Shown in pieces: positions 18,997-27,700 of a stretch of DNA of 64,000 nucleotides. Source of the stretch: Clostridia bacterium (GTDB lineage Bacteria > Bacillota > Clostridia > UBA1212 > UBA1255); assembly GCA_017517275.1 (NCBI GenBank), contig JAFWZX010000011.1, positions 1 to 64,000 of the forward strand, read 5' to 3'. Made by a program: the position numbers and the translations under genes. The notes under the pieces are model-generated. The model searched no databases. It saw only the letters and a list, made by a program, of their open reading frames with translations, and had not been told where the DNA came from. Numbering within the stretch: the first letter of the stretch is position 1; each line of letters opens with the position of its first letter.

Positions 18997-20934
18997 TCAC
19001 ATTTCCTTTACACGGTTATTTTTTATAACGTAACAGAATGCAGTAATAATCATAAACGACAGAATCGTAAACAATCCGGGGCAACAATCGCCGGTGTCCG
19101 TATCATCTATGACAGGCATTGCAACTTCAATTGTATTATCAACATAGAAGAAATCTTCTTCCGTCGCATCTTCTGCAAAGGCCCATCCGGTATCAGTATA
19201 ATATTGCTTTTGGAAAGCAACTCTAATTATATTTTTACCTCCCGGAAGTAAAGATGCATCAATTTGATTAACGCTATCGCACACGTCTCCGTAAATATCT
19301 GTATCAAGAATTTGCCAATAAACAGCGCACCATTTCATATCACCGATATTAGGATAATTCAATGCATATTCTTCTACCTGTGTATTGAACGTTATATAAC
19401 TATCCCGCTCATAACAAATATCAGTATTAATACCTGCAACGATATTATTCTCTTCATTGCCGGCCCAATAAGCAGTAATAAAATCAGCTGATACGGGTTC
19501 TTCGTTTTCATTGTACAATACAATATTGCCGCCGCTCATAAGCAATTCATTCCAAACACCAACGTAGGTATTATCATCGCAAGATGTAATTTTTACCGTA
19601 CCATTATAGTCTATGCCATCTTTTACATAACAAAGCTTCTCATCATCGATTGTAAGGAAAGAAAAAGCAACGTCATCAAGAACAACTTTACCGTCATTTA
19701 TTATCAGCGCTTCACTATATGACCGTATGCTGATCGTTCCCCTACCCAGTAATAAGGAGGAAGCTTCTTGAGTAATAATTCCCCGGCCTGTTGTGGCTTT
19801 AATATGTGAAACAAAATCTTCAAAAATCAAATCGCCTTTAAAAGATTTTATTGCATTGCCTTGTACATCAATATTGATAACAGAAGACTTAATATCAACC
19901 CCATATTCAGAAGATACAGTAACAAAATCAGCATCGTAAGCATTTATAATACCTTCAAGACTATCTTTGATAATGAGATTGCTGTTATTTATGGATATTT
20001 TACCGTTATTGTTATAAATAGCCGATTCATATCCCGTAACGTTCATACTGCAATCAGCAAAAGACATTGTCCCTTCTTCCCCGACACAGATACCGTAATG
20101 AGTCGAATTAATATTAACAATTGACTGATCTGCTCCTGCACCCGTTATTGAAACGTTACCATTATTTGTAAAGATTGCATATTCAGAAAAAGTAGTAATA
20201 GACAGCTCCGCCTGTTGACCTACAATAATCTCAACGTTACCTTCTGAATGTATAGCATCTGCCCAGCAAAGCATAAAGCAGCTACCTTCAACAATTATCT
20301 TAGAATCAGAAGGCAGTGAGATAGCCGTATCATGGAAAGAATAAGACTTAAATCCATTTCGTAACGTAAGTGTTTTTAACGTCGAATCCCAAGACCACAA
20401 ATCATTTTCACCCGAAAGATCAATCTCTTGATCACGAAAATCAGGAAGATTAGTATCGGTAGATACATCCATAATATTAAACGTGCAAGTAGCGGGAGTC
20501 AAAGCGCTATTGCAACAAAAAATGTAATATTCTCCCGGTTCAAGTAACTCGATCAAAGGAGAATCCCATGCAACATCGTAATATGAAGAAACAAGCTCGT
20601 ATGTACCTGCCTGCGGGTCCGAAAGCAAAAAAACAAAAATAATACATTCAAGATCAATTATATCTGATAACGAACCGACCGGAATCATATTCGCAGCTAG
20701 CGTAATGCTCTCTTGTACAGTATAACGATATACGTTGCCGGCAAATGTGCCAATGTCCTGTATTTCATAAGTATTAAGATTACTAAGGTCTTCATTAATA
20801 ACGTCACTATACGGTAACGTAGTAAGATCATCAACTTTTGAATTTTCCTCTTCAGTACTTACAGCAAAAATTTGCAACGGCAAAGAAACAAATATTAGAA
20901 TCATAATAAAAAACAATATCAAAATTCGTTTCAT
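18997..20934 (-). CDS. Secreted beta-helix-like surface protein with C-terminal anchor
   Basis: The start is the ATG at 20934 (MKRILILFFIMILIFVSLPL...), behind AGAGGAGGAG; the frame extends further upstream only inside truA. A signal peptide of about 24 residues is followed by ~600 extracellular residues. These contain many short strands with repeated N-G-N/S-I-T-type turns (e.g. NNNGKISINNSNLIIKD), as in right-handed parallel beta-helices. The C-terminus is DTGD, then a ~20-residue hydrophobic stretch and KNNRVKEM. This resembles a degenerate sortase signal (LPXTG without L and P) or a plain membrane anchor. No catalytic residues can be assigned. It may bind carbohydrate. It has its own promoter and shares the terminator at 18951-18986 with glcK. 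Confidence 0.7.
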   Translation of the reverse strand: MKRILILFFIMILIFVSLPLQIFAVSTEEENSKVDDLTTLPYSDVINEDLSNLNTYEIQDIGTFAGNVYRYTVQESITLAANMIPVGSLSDIIDLECIIFVFLLSDPQAGTYELVSSYYDVAWDSPLIELLEPGEYYIFCCNSALTPATCTFNIMDVSTDTNLPDFRDQEIDLSGENDLWSWDSTLKTLTLRNGFKSYSFHDTAISLPSDSKIIVEGSCFMLCWADAIHSEGNVEIIVGQQAELSITTFSEYAIFTNNGNVSITGAGADQSIVNINSTHYGICVGEEGTMSFADCSMNVTGYESAIYNNNGKISINNSNLIIKDSLEGIINAYDADFVTVSSEYGVDIKSSVINIDVQGNAIKSFKGDLIFEDFVSHIKATTGRGIITQEASSLLLGRGTISIRSYSEALIINDGKVVLDDVAFSFLTIDDEKLCYVKDGIDYNGTVKITSCDDNTYVGVWNELLMSGGNIVLYNENEEPVSADFITAYWAGNEENNIVAGINTDICYERDSYITFNTQVEEYALNYPNIGDMKWCAVYWQILDTDIYGDVCDSVNQIDASLLPGGKNIIRVAFQKQYYTDTGWAFAEDATEEDFFYVDNTIEVAMPVIDDTDTGDCCPGLFTILSFMIITAFCYVIKNNRVKEM

Positions 20935-20971
20935 ACAAACTTTGCTCCTCCTCTTTATGTATTTTTTATTT

Positions 20972-20999
20972 ATTATACCACAATATTTTCTACTGTTAA
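20972..20999 (-). promoter_or_regulatory. SigA-type promoter for the secreted beta-helix gene
   Basis: On the minus strand TTAACA (20994-20999, five of six), a 16-base spacer and TATAAT (20972-20977) preceded by TGG, an extended -10. It lies between truA and the secreted-protein gene, so the latter can be expressed separately from carD-truA. Confidence 0.75.
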
Positions 21000-21017
21000 T
21001 AGGATAAATCAAAATAT

Positions 21018-21791
21018 TTATAAATATTCGACAGACCACAAATACAGTCCGTGAGCCGGAGCGGTGGGACCGGCTTTTCTACGATCGCAGGAATCTAAAA
21101 TATTTTTGATCGAATTTGAATTTGACCTTCCCTTAATAACATCTGCCACAGTACCGGCAATAATTCGAACCATATTATATAAAAAGCCGTCTCCTGTAAC
21201 TTCAACGCAAAATACTTCAGATGAAAAAAAATCAGACTTGCTAATACTTATATTAAAAATCGTTCTGATAGTAGTCTTTGACATACCGCCTACTGCTCTG
21301 AAGGCCGAAAAATCATGTTTGCCGCACAACTCTTTCAGATCATTGTTAAGTGCACAAAGTTCTTCATCGGTAACAGAAATGTTTGAACCTATAAACCATG
21401 CCCTGTTGTTAAAAAAAGGCACCGGCTGCTTTGATGAATATAAATAGTATCTATAAGTTTTTTTCGAAACGCTGTAAGTTGCATGAAAACTCTCCGTAAC
21501 AAGCTCTGCCTTTTTGCAAATAATGTCCTCCGGCAAAAAAGAATTCAGTGCTATCGGATATTTATCTATAGGAACAGACGAGGCGTCATAAAAATTCAAA
21601 ACATATTCAACGGCATGAACGCCGCTGTCTGTACGGCTGCAACCGAAAATCTCCGGTGTATTGCCCGTCATGGCTTTAATGGAATCGCTAATCACACCCT
21701 GAACGGTACTGCAATGCTTCTGATACAGCCAACCGCAATAGCCGGTTCCGTCAAATTGTACAGTCAGCTTAATATTACGCAAATCACTCAT
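21018..21791 (-). CDS. truA: tRNA pseudouridine(38-40) synthase TruA
   Basis: Isomerises uridines 38-40 in the anticodon stem-loop of tRNAs. The catalytic aspartate is Asp55 in GCSRTDSGVHA. FDGTGYCGWLYQ at the N-terminus and the late motif FLYNMVRIIAG are typical. 257 residues is normal. Its start overlaps the stop of the membrane-protein gene by one base. In many Firmicutes truA sits directly before rplM-rpsI; here a secreted-protein gene and glcK lie between them. Confidence 0.95.
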   Translation of the reverse strand: MSDLRNIKLTVQFDGTGYCGWLYQKHCSTVQGVISDSIKAMTGNTPEIFGCSRTDSGVHAVEYVLNFYDASSVPIDKYPIALNSFLPEDIICKKAELVTESFHATYSVSKKTYRYYLYSSKQPVPFFNNRAWFIGSNISVTDEELCALNNDLKELCGKHDFSAFRAVGGMSKTTIRTIFNISISKSDFFSSEVFCVEVTGDGFLYNMVRIIAGTVADVIKGRSNSNSIKNILDSCDRRKAGPTAPAHGLYLWSVEYL

Positions 21792-22405
21792 TATTTCCTT
21801 TTCTTTCTCGGTTTCCTTGACGAATACCCATAGCTTACGCCTGCAGCTGCTTTACCGTGCTTCTTTTCATATTTTTTAGTCGATACTGATACAAATACCC
21901 ATGATAGCAACAATCCGATTACTGAAAAAATATAGTTAATCGTATTGATAAGAAGAACACTTAGATTAACTTCATCAGTAGTATTGCCATCAATATTGGA
22001 CTCTTGAATATAGCTGACAAAACCAACTTCCTTGATGTTATATGCATACATTTCAAACGTATTAACAAAAATATTGCCCTCTGCCTTTTGAATAGAAGGT
22101 TCAAGCAACATAAAATCAACAAAAGTAACAATAACAGTGGCAAGAAAAGCAGATAGCAACATCATGAAGATGTGACCTTTCTTCTTATCTTCTCCTTCAA
22201 TAAAATAAACGTACAGTGCGTAAGCACCCATGCCGCATAAGAAAAAAGAAATCGCAGAGCGAACAAAGAAATAATGTATTAATATTGAAAGAGCAGCACC
22301 AACCAAGGCTCCTATAAAAGAAAAAACAAAAGCACGTAAATACGTATGTTCAGATTTTGTATTTTTTTTATTCCGCTCTTGATTCAGTTTCGTTGGATCA
22401 ACCAT
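21791..22405 (-). CDS. Small membrane protein of unknown function
   Basis: 204 residues. A charged cytoplasmic N-terminus of about 22 residues is followed by four likely membrane segments (about 24-45, 50-70, 80-100, 150-172). A ~45-residue loop containing NIFVNTFEMYAYNIKEVGF lies between the third and fourth, and the tail is very basic (KKYEKKHGKAAAG, ending RKPRKKRK). I do not recognise the family. Start ATG behind CCGGAGG. It is co-transcribed with carD upstream and overlaps truA by one base. Confidence 0.6.
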   Translation of the reverse strand: MVDPTKLNQERNKKNTKSEHTYLRAFVFSFIGALVGAALSILIHYFFVRSAISFFLCGMGAYALYVYFIEGEDKKKGHIFMMLLSAFLATVIVTFVDFMLLEPSIQKAEGNIFVNTFEMYAYNIKEVGFVSYIQESNIDGNTTDEVNLSVLLINTINYIFSVIGLLLSWVFVSVSTKKYEKKHGKAAAGVSYGYSSRKPRKKRK

Positions 22406-22435
22406 AACAAGCCTCCGGTAAGTTATATAATATTA

Positions 22436-22924
22436 TTAATTATGGAACTCTTTAAATATACTGTCAATTCTTTCCATAACATCTTCTTGTGTTGCGCCTG
22501 TTGCAAGAATAATTTCGCTTATAATAGCATTTCGAGAATTGGAATAAAGCTTCTTTTCACCGGTGGACAAGCTTCTGCTCTTGTCTCTCATACGTAAATA
22601 TTTATAAACCTCTGCAACTTGAAGTATGTCGCCACTTCTTAATTTATCTAAATTCTCCTTATGACGCCTGTTCCAATTAAGTTCCAGCGATTCAAGGGGC
22701 TTTTTGAACTGTTCATATAGTTTCTCAGTATCTTCCGGCTTCATAACAGGCCGTACTCCAATGCTTTCGGCTGTATCAACCGGTATGTCAAGTTTAAGTT
22801 TTGTAAAAGGTAGAGCAAGAGTATAATACTTCTTTACTTCTCCTAAAACCTCAATGTCAACAATGTCTTGTATAACACCGGCTCCGTGAAAAGGGTGTAC
22901 TATTTTATCTCCTACAGAAAACAT
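22436..22924 (-). CDS. CarD family transcriptional regulator
   Basis: CarD/CdnL proteins bind the RNA polymerase beta subunit through an N-terminal Tudor-like domain and stabilise open promoter complexes. The N-terminal MFSVGDKIVHPFHGAGVIQDI is typical, followed by a helical C-terminal DNA-binding domain (WNRRHKENLDKLRSGD... and LYSNSRNAIISEIILA). I place the start at the ATG at 22924, eight bases after GGGAG; an upstream in-frame GTG overlaps that site. 162 residues is normal. It is first in the carD-membrane protein-truA unit. Confidence 0.9.
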   Translation of the reverse strand: MFSVGDKIVHPFHGAGVIQDIVDIEVLGEVKKYYTLALPFTKLKLDIPVDTAESIGVRPVMKPEDTEKLYEQFKKPLESLELNWNRRHKENLDKLRSGDILQVAEVYKYLRMRDKSRSLSTGEKKLYSNSRNAIISEIILATGATQEDVMERIDSIFKEFHN

Positions 22925-22950
22925 TTTTATATCTCCCACTATTTAAAATT

Positions 22951-22966
22951 ACAGCAAAAATGCTGT
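22951..22966. promoter_or_regulatory. Inverted repeat ACAGCA-N4-TGCTGT in the carD leader
   Basis: Perfect 6-bp arms with an AAAA centre, between the carD -10 box and the carD start codon, i.e. inside the carD leader and upstream of galK. It could be a protein-binding dyad or a small RNA hairpin; short enough to occur by chance. Confidence 0.3.
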
Positions 22967-22975
22967 ACTTATTTT

Positions 22976-22999
22976 CCTGTTTATTATATACTTAACAGG
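22976..22999. promoter_or_regulatory. Operator-like dyad CCTGTT-N12-AACAGG over the carD promoter
   Basis: Perfect 6-bp inverted arms 18 bases apart centre to centre, spanning the whole carD -10 box (22983-22988) in the 112-base divergent region between carD and galK. Placement over a -10 element is what a repressor operator would show. The regulator is unknown. Confidence 0.45.
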
Positions 23000-23011
23000 T
23001 CAAAAATTCAA
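22983..23011 (-). promoter_or_regulatory. SigA-type promoter for carD
   Basis: On the minus strand TTGAAT (23006-23011), a 17-base spacer and TATAAT (22983-22988). On the opposite strand TATACT (22987-22992) may act as a weaker -10 for galK, but its -35 is poor. Confidence 0.75.
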
Positions 23012-23036
23012 GTTTAAAAATCCTCGGAGGTACATT

Positions 23037-24230
23037 ATGGATATTAAAAATCTTATTGAGAGTTTCGAAAAACTATATGGAACGTCAAGTGAAAAAATCA
23101 GATTTTTCACAGCCCCCGGCAGAGTAAATCTTATTGGAGAGCACATTGACTACTGTGGAGGTTACGTATTTCCGGCTGCTCTTACGTTATCTACAACTGT
23201 TGCGGTAAGACTTAACGGAACAGATAAAATTAACATGGCAGCAACTGATTTGGAAGGTATTTTCACGTGTGATTTAAACGATATCGAAGCTGCACGTAAT
23301 CTTAAATGGGGTAATTATCAGGCAGGTATGGTAAAAGAACTTAAGGCATTAGGGTACGATTTTTCGGGAATGGATATGCTTTTTACAGGAACACTTCCGT
23401 TCGGTTCAGGTCTATCCTCTTCTGCTTCCATTGAAATGGCTACAGGAATTGCCCTTTGTACCATGGCAAATAATGCCTCTGATATTTCAACAAGTAACGT
23501 TCAGATTGCAATTGCCGGAAAAGCTTGTGAAAATAATTTTTGCGGTGTTAATTGCGGTATCATGGACCAATTTGCATCTGCAATGGGCAAAAAGAATCAT
23601 GCTATGCTTCTCAACTGCGCTGAAATTTCTCACGAATACGTTCCGCTCGACCTGGGGCAGTACGTGCTCGTTCTTGCAAATACATGTAAAAAACATTCTC
23701 TCGGTGCCTCAAAATACAACGAAAGACGTGCCGAAGTTGCAAAAGGTCTTGAGCTGATGAACATGCTTTGCGGAGATTCCCGTGATAATCTGTGTGATTA
23801 TACCACAAACGAATTAGAAGCAGTAAAAGACGGTTTCGAAGATAAAATTATATATAACCGTGTTTACCACGTAATTACTGAAAATCAACGTGTTAAAGAT
23901 GCGGTAGAAGTTCTCAAAGCAGGCGATCTTGTTACATTCGGTAAGATCCTTTGCGCTGCAAACGACTCCATCCGTTATAATTACGAGGTTACGGGAGACG
24001 AGCTCGATGCCATGTTTGATGCTGCGGCAACTCAATTCGAAGGCGGTAACGTCCTGGGTTCTAGAATGACAGGTGCAGGATTCGGCGGTTGCACAGTTAA
24101 TATCGTAAAGGAAAGCTACGTTGATGAGTTTATTAAAACAACGGGTACGCTTTATACTGCTAAGACAGGTATTACTCCTGAGTTTTACGTTTGCAGTATC
24201 GGCGACGGAGCAAGAGAAATTACAGGCTGA
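23037..24230 (+). CDS. galK: Galactokinase
   Basis: GHMP-family kinase that makes galactose 1-phosphate from galactose and ATP, the first committed Leloir step. The galactokinase signature GRVNLIGEHIDYCGGYVFP is at the N-terminus, the GHMP ATP loop is FGSGLSSSASIE, and the third motif is MTGAGFGGCTVN. 397 residues is normal. Start ATG behind CTCGGAGG. galT and galE are not in the window. It is followed after 66 bases by ktrB on the same strand without an obvious terminator between them. Confidence 0.95.
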   Translation: MDIKNLIESFEKLYGTSSEKIRFFTAPGRVNLIGEHIDYCGGYVFPAALTLSTTVAVRLNGTDKINMAATDLEGIFTCDLNDIEAARNLKWGNYQAGMVKELKALGYDFSGMDMLFTGTLPFGSGLSSSASIEMATGIALCTMANNASDISTSNVQIAIAGKACENNFCGVNCGIMDQFASAMGKKNHAMLLNCAEISHEYVPLDLGQYVLVLANTCKKHSLGASKYNERRAEVAKGLELMNMLCGDSRDNLCDYTTNELEAVKDGFEDKIIYNRVYHVITENQRVKDAVEVLKAGDLVTFGKILCAANDSIRYNYEVTGDELDAMFDAAATQFEGGNVLGSRMTGAGFGGCTVNIVKESYVDEFIKTTGTLYTAKTGITPEFYVCSIGDGAREITG

Positions 24231-24239
24231 AAATCATCA

Positions 24240-24256
24240 TATATAACGGTTATATA
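24240..24256. promoter_or_regulatory. 17-bp perfect palindrome TATATAAC-G-GTTATATA before ktrB
   Basis: Two perfect 8-bp arms around a single G, located 41 bases before the likely ktrB start. No strong -35/-10 pair is visible here, so it may be a binding site that modulates read-through transcription or a nearby weak promoter. AT-rich palindromes can arise by chance. Confidence 0.4.
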
Positions 24257-24296
24257 AAAACTATATTCTTATACAAATGCGGTGTACGATGGTAGT

Positions 24297-25649
24297 ATGA
24301 AAAAGATAAAATTCACAACAACTCAAATTATATTATTGAGTTTTATTCTGCTAATATTGCTTGGCAGTATTCTTTTAGCATTGCCTATTAGTTCAGCAAA
24401 CGGTAACGCAGTATCGTTTATTGATGCTCTGTTTACAGCAACATCATCATCCTGCGTTACCGGACTCATGACGTTACCGACCTTTTCAACGTGGAGTATA
24501 TTTGGGCAGGTTGTTATACTTATATTGATTCAGGTTGGGGGTCTGGGGGTTGTTACTGTCATGTCCGGATTAATGCTTTTGATGCATAAAAAGTTAGGCA
24601 TCAGCGACAGATTACTTATTCAGGATTCATTTAATCTAAGTACAATGTCGGGCCTTGTCAAATTTGTAAAAAAAGTATTATTCGGTACCTTAGTTGTCGA
24701 GGGCATCGGAGCACTTTTATATATGACCGTATTCATACCTAAGTTCGGCGGTAAAGGTATCTGGATATCTATCTTCAATTCTGTTTCCGCATTTTGCAAT
24801 GCCGGGATTGACATTATCGGTGATAACAGTCTTTGCAACTATATGTCAAATCCTTTAATTAACATAGTCACGTCTATGTTAATTATCATTGGAGGTATCG
24901 GCTATATTGTGTGGTGGGATTTACTCCGCGTATTTAAGCTTTATTCTTTTAAAAACAAAAAATTTCTCAAACATTTGACGTTGCACTCAAAAATAACTTT
25001 GACCGTAACAGCCGGACTGATTCTTTCCGGCGCAATCTTGATATTTATTTTTGAATACAATAATCCTTTAACGATAGGAGAAATGTCTTTATTAGATAAA
25101 ATTCAAGCGTCCTTATTTCAATCTATTACTACAAGGACAGCCGGTTTTGCTTCCGTTCCGCAGGAAAATCTTACGAATGCCTCTGCCCTAACATCCATTA
25201 TTTTAATGCTTATCGGCGGTTCACCAGTAGGAACAGCAGGCGGTATTAAAACAGTTACAGTTGCTACTTTATTTTGTTCAGCATTTTCAACGATTAGGAA
25301 TAAAAATAATGCCACTCTATTTGGCAGACGCATTTCAGATGACTCTATAAAAAAAGCAGTCGCTGTAACAGTTTTCTTTTTTACAATTTGCGTTGCATCA
25401 ACCATTCTGTTACTGGCAACATGTAACACCTCTGTTATCAATGCTGTATATGAAACGGTTAGCGCCACAGCAACAGTCGGACTTTCAAGAAATTTTACAG
25501 GAACACTAAACATTTTCGGAAAAATCATCATCATATTAACAATGTATTTAGGCAGAGTCGGTCCCATATCACTCGCCATAGCGCTTAGCAGCAAGAAAGT
25601 GAGTCAAAACGTTATTTCCGAACCAACGGAAGATATCAGTATAGGATAA
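24297..25649 (+). CDS. ktrB: Potassium uptake channel subunit KtrB/TrkH
   Basis: Polytopic membrane protein of the Trk/Ktr superfamily that conducts K+ (with Na+ in Ktr). It has four M1-P-M2 repeats with a selectivity-filter glycine in each: SSSCVTGL, SAFCNAGID, TTRTAGFAS and SATATVGLS. At ~450 residues it has the short KtrB form rather than the ~480-residue TrkH. The start is probably the ATG at 24297 (MKKIKFTTTQ); a GTG five codons earlier is possible and neither has a clear Shine-Dalgarno. It is followed 11 bases later by its cytoplasmic gating subunit. Confidence 0.9.
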   Translation: MKKIKFTTTQIILLSFILLILLGSILLALPISSANGNAVSFIDALFTATSSSCVTGLMTLPTFSTWSIFGQVVILILIQVGGLGVVTVMSGLMLLMHKKLGISDRLLIQDSFNLSTMSGLVKFVKKVLFGTLVVEGIGALLYMTVFIPKFGGKGIWISIFNSVSAFCNAGIDIIGDNSLCNYMSNPLINIVTSMLIIIGGIGYIVWWDLLRVFKLYSFKNKKFLKHLTLHSKITLTVTAGLILSGAILIFIFEYNNPLTIGEMSLLDKIQASLFQSITTRTAGFASVPQENLTNASALTSIILMLIGGSPVGTAGGIKTVTVATLFCSAFSTIRNKNNATLFGRRISDDSIKKAVAVTVFFFTICVASTILLLATCNTSVINAVYETVSATATVGLSRNFTGTLNIFGKIIIILTMYLGRVGPISLAIALSSKKVSQNVISEPTEDISIG

Positions 25650-25660
25650 AGGAGATAATT

Positions 25661-26311
25661 ATGAAAACAAATAAAACATACGCAGTATTTGGCCTTGGAA
25701 GATACGGTACAGCCGTAGCAAAAGAATTTGCAGAAAACGGCATAGAAGTCCTAGCGGTTGATATTGATCAAAAAATCGTAAACGAAGCCGCAGCTTTTTT
25801 ACCTGTTTGCAAATGTGCAGATGTAACCGATTCCGAAGTCATTTCACGTCTCGGCATTGGCAGTATCGATACAGTTATCATTTGCATGGCAAACAATCTC
25901 GAAGCAAGTGTCATGGCAATCACGCTTTGTAAAGAAGCGGGAGTCAAAACTGTTATTGCAAAATGTTCAAACGATATGCATCAAAAGATATTACTTCGCA
26001 TCGGTGCAGATATGGTAGTTTTTCCCGAAAATGAATCCGGCATACGTTTGGCTAAGAATATGATCAGTTCAGGATTCATTGATATGATTTCTCTATCTAA
26101 GGATGTCTCAATTATTGAAATCGACGTTAAGAAGGAATGGTGCGGTAAAAACCTCATTGAATTAAATCTTCGTAAAAAGCATGGTTTCAATATAGTTGCA
26201 ATAAAAAAAGGTGACGATGTCAACGTAAATATCAACCCAGAGCAACCTTTGGAAGCAGATTCTACGTTGATTGTTATCGCTAAAATAGCAAAAATAGGAA
26301 GATTAAAATAA
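25661..26311 (+). CDS. ktrA: Potassium uptake regulatory subunit KtrA/TrkA (RCK)
   Basis: Cytoplasmic RCK protein that forms a ring and gates KtrB in response to ATP/ADP or NAD(H). The N-terminal Rossmann motif GLGRYG (residues 11-16), the acidic VDID end of beta-2 and C-terminal RCK_C (~135-216, with LRKKHGFNIVAIKKGD) are visible. RCK_C domains of KtrA bind c-di-AMP in Firmicutes. 216 residues is the KtrA size (TrkA is doubled). Start ATG behind AAAGGAG. It converges on radA with only six bases between stops and no hairpin. Confidence 0.93.
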   Translation: MKTNKTYAVFGLGRYGTAVAKEFAENGIEVLAVDIDQKIVNEAAAFLPVCKCADVTDSEVISRLGIGSIDTVIICMANNLEASVMAITLCKEAGVKTVIAKCSNDMHQKILLRIGADMVVFPENESGIRLAKNMISSGFIDMISLSKDVSIIEIDVKKEWCGKNLIELNLRKKHGFNIVAIKKGDDVNVNINPEQPLEADSTLIVIAKIAKIGRLK

Positions 26312-26317
26312 TTGCTA

Positions 26318-27697
26318 TCAAAATGACAACATTTGAATATTATTGATATATATTATTTCAACACCGTCAAGAGCCTTGCTGTTTTTGCCGAAAGCTGCTT
26401 CAACTGTATCTTTGTTTCCGTAAGGAACCACTATATTTTTAAAATTCAAACGAACCGATTCGTTGATTCTTTTCTCTATGCCCGATACCGCCCGAACTTC
26501 TCCGGTCAAACCGATCTCGCCAAAGAATATGTAATCATGAGGAATTACTTTATTCGTATACGAAGAAATAATCGCAGCAGCAAGTCCAAGATCCGCTGCC
26601 GGTTCATATATTTTAATGCCGCCAATGACGTTCACAAAAGCATCTGCATCATACATTTTAAACCCTGCACGTTTCTCTAAAACAGCTAATAATAAAGATA
26701 CGCGGTTATAATCAAATCCGGTAGACATTCTGCGAGGATTTGTAAGATTTGAATTGGATATTAAAGCCTGAATCTCAACCAGCATCGGTCTTGAACCTTC
26801 CATTGTACATACTACTGCCGTTCCGGGAGTATCAAGAGGTCTTCCTGTCAGCATGGCCTGTGACGGATTTTCAACCTGTACCAATCCAATGTCACGCATT
26901 TCAAACACGCCAATTTCTCTTGTAGATCCAAAACGATTTTTTACACATCTTAAGATGCGGAAGCTCATATGGCGTTCTCCTTCAAAATACAAGACAGTAT
27001 CAACCATATGTTCCAACACACGAGGACCTGCAATACCTCCGTCTTTTGTAACGTGACCTACAATAAATACAGTAATCTTATGTTGTTTTGAAAGTTTCAT
27101 CAAAGTAGCCGTAATCTCTCTTATTTGAGTCACGCTTCCCGGAACAGAATCAATTTCACTGTCATACAGAGTCTGAACAGAGTCTATAATAACGTAGGAT
27201 GGATTCACTTCTTCTATTTGTGATAAAACATCTGAAATCGACGTTTCAGAATAAATGAACAGATTATCTCCTGTAATATTAAGCCTCTGAGCTCGCATTT
27301 TAATCTGAGATTCAGATTCCTCGCCGGAAACGTATAAAACTTTTTTTTGTTTCGAAACACTCCCCGAGAGCATCAACATCAACGTAGATTTACCGATTCC
27401 CGGATCTCCGGCGATCAGTACTAACGATCCGGGAACTATTCCTCCACCTAAAACGCGGTCAAATTCGTTATATCCTGTTTTAACTCTTGAATGAGAAATA
27501 GACTCAATATCCTCGATTTTTTTAGCTTTTTTCATATTAAACGGCGATCTATCCGTAAAAACTTCCTTTGTTTTTTCATTTGTAATTTTCTTTTCTACAA
27601 ACGTATTCCATTCCTGGCACGCAGGACACTTTCCCATATATCCACCGGATTCATAACCGCACTCCTTGCAGAAAAAAACAGTCTTAACCTTTGCCAT
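26318..27697 (-). CDS. radA: DNA repair protein RadA
   Basis: RecA-like branch-migration helicase. It has an N-terminal C4 zinc finger (Cys10, 13, 24, 27: CKECGY and CPACQEW), Walker A GDPGIGKST, the RadA-specific KNRFG motif in CVKNRFGSTREIG, and a C-terminal Lon-protease-like domain with KIYEPAADLGLAAAI. 459 residues is normal. It follows the ClpC-like gene by three bases; clpC-radA is a conserved pair in Firmicutes. Confidence 0.96.
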   Translation of the reverse strand: MAKVKTVFFCKECGYESGGYMGKCPACQEWNTFVEKKITNEKTKEVFTDRSPFNMKKAKKIEDIESISHSRVKTGYNEFDRVLGGGIVPGSLVLIAGDPGIGKSTLMLMLSGSVSKQKKVLYVSGEESESQIKMRAQRLNITGDNLFIYSETSISDVLSQIEEVNPSYVIIDSVQTLYDSEIDSVPGSVTQIREITATLMKLSKQHKITVFIVGHVTKDGGIAGPRVLEHMVDTVLYFEGERHMSFRILRCVKNRFGSTREIGVFEMRDIGLVQVENPSQAMLTGRPLDTPGTAVVCTMEGSRPMLVEIQALISNSNLTNPRRMSTGFDYNRVSLLLAVLEKRAGFKMYDADAFVNVIGGIKIYEPAADLGLAAAIISSYTNKVIPHDYIFFGEIGLTGEVRAVSGIEKRINESVRLNFKNIVVPYGNKDTVEAAFGKNSKALDGVEIIYINNIQMLSF

Positions 27698-27700
27698 ATA

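Noticed and set aside
20935-21039. 35-residue N-terminal extension of the secreted beta-helix protein
   Set aside because: It would run through the promoter and into truA; the internal ATG has AGAGGAGGAG and begins a proper signal peptide.
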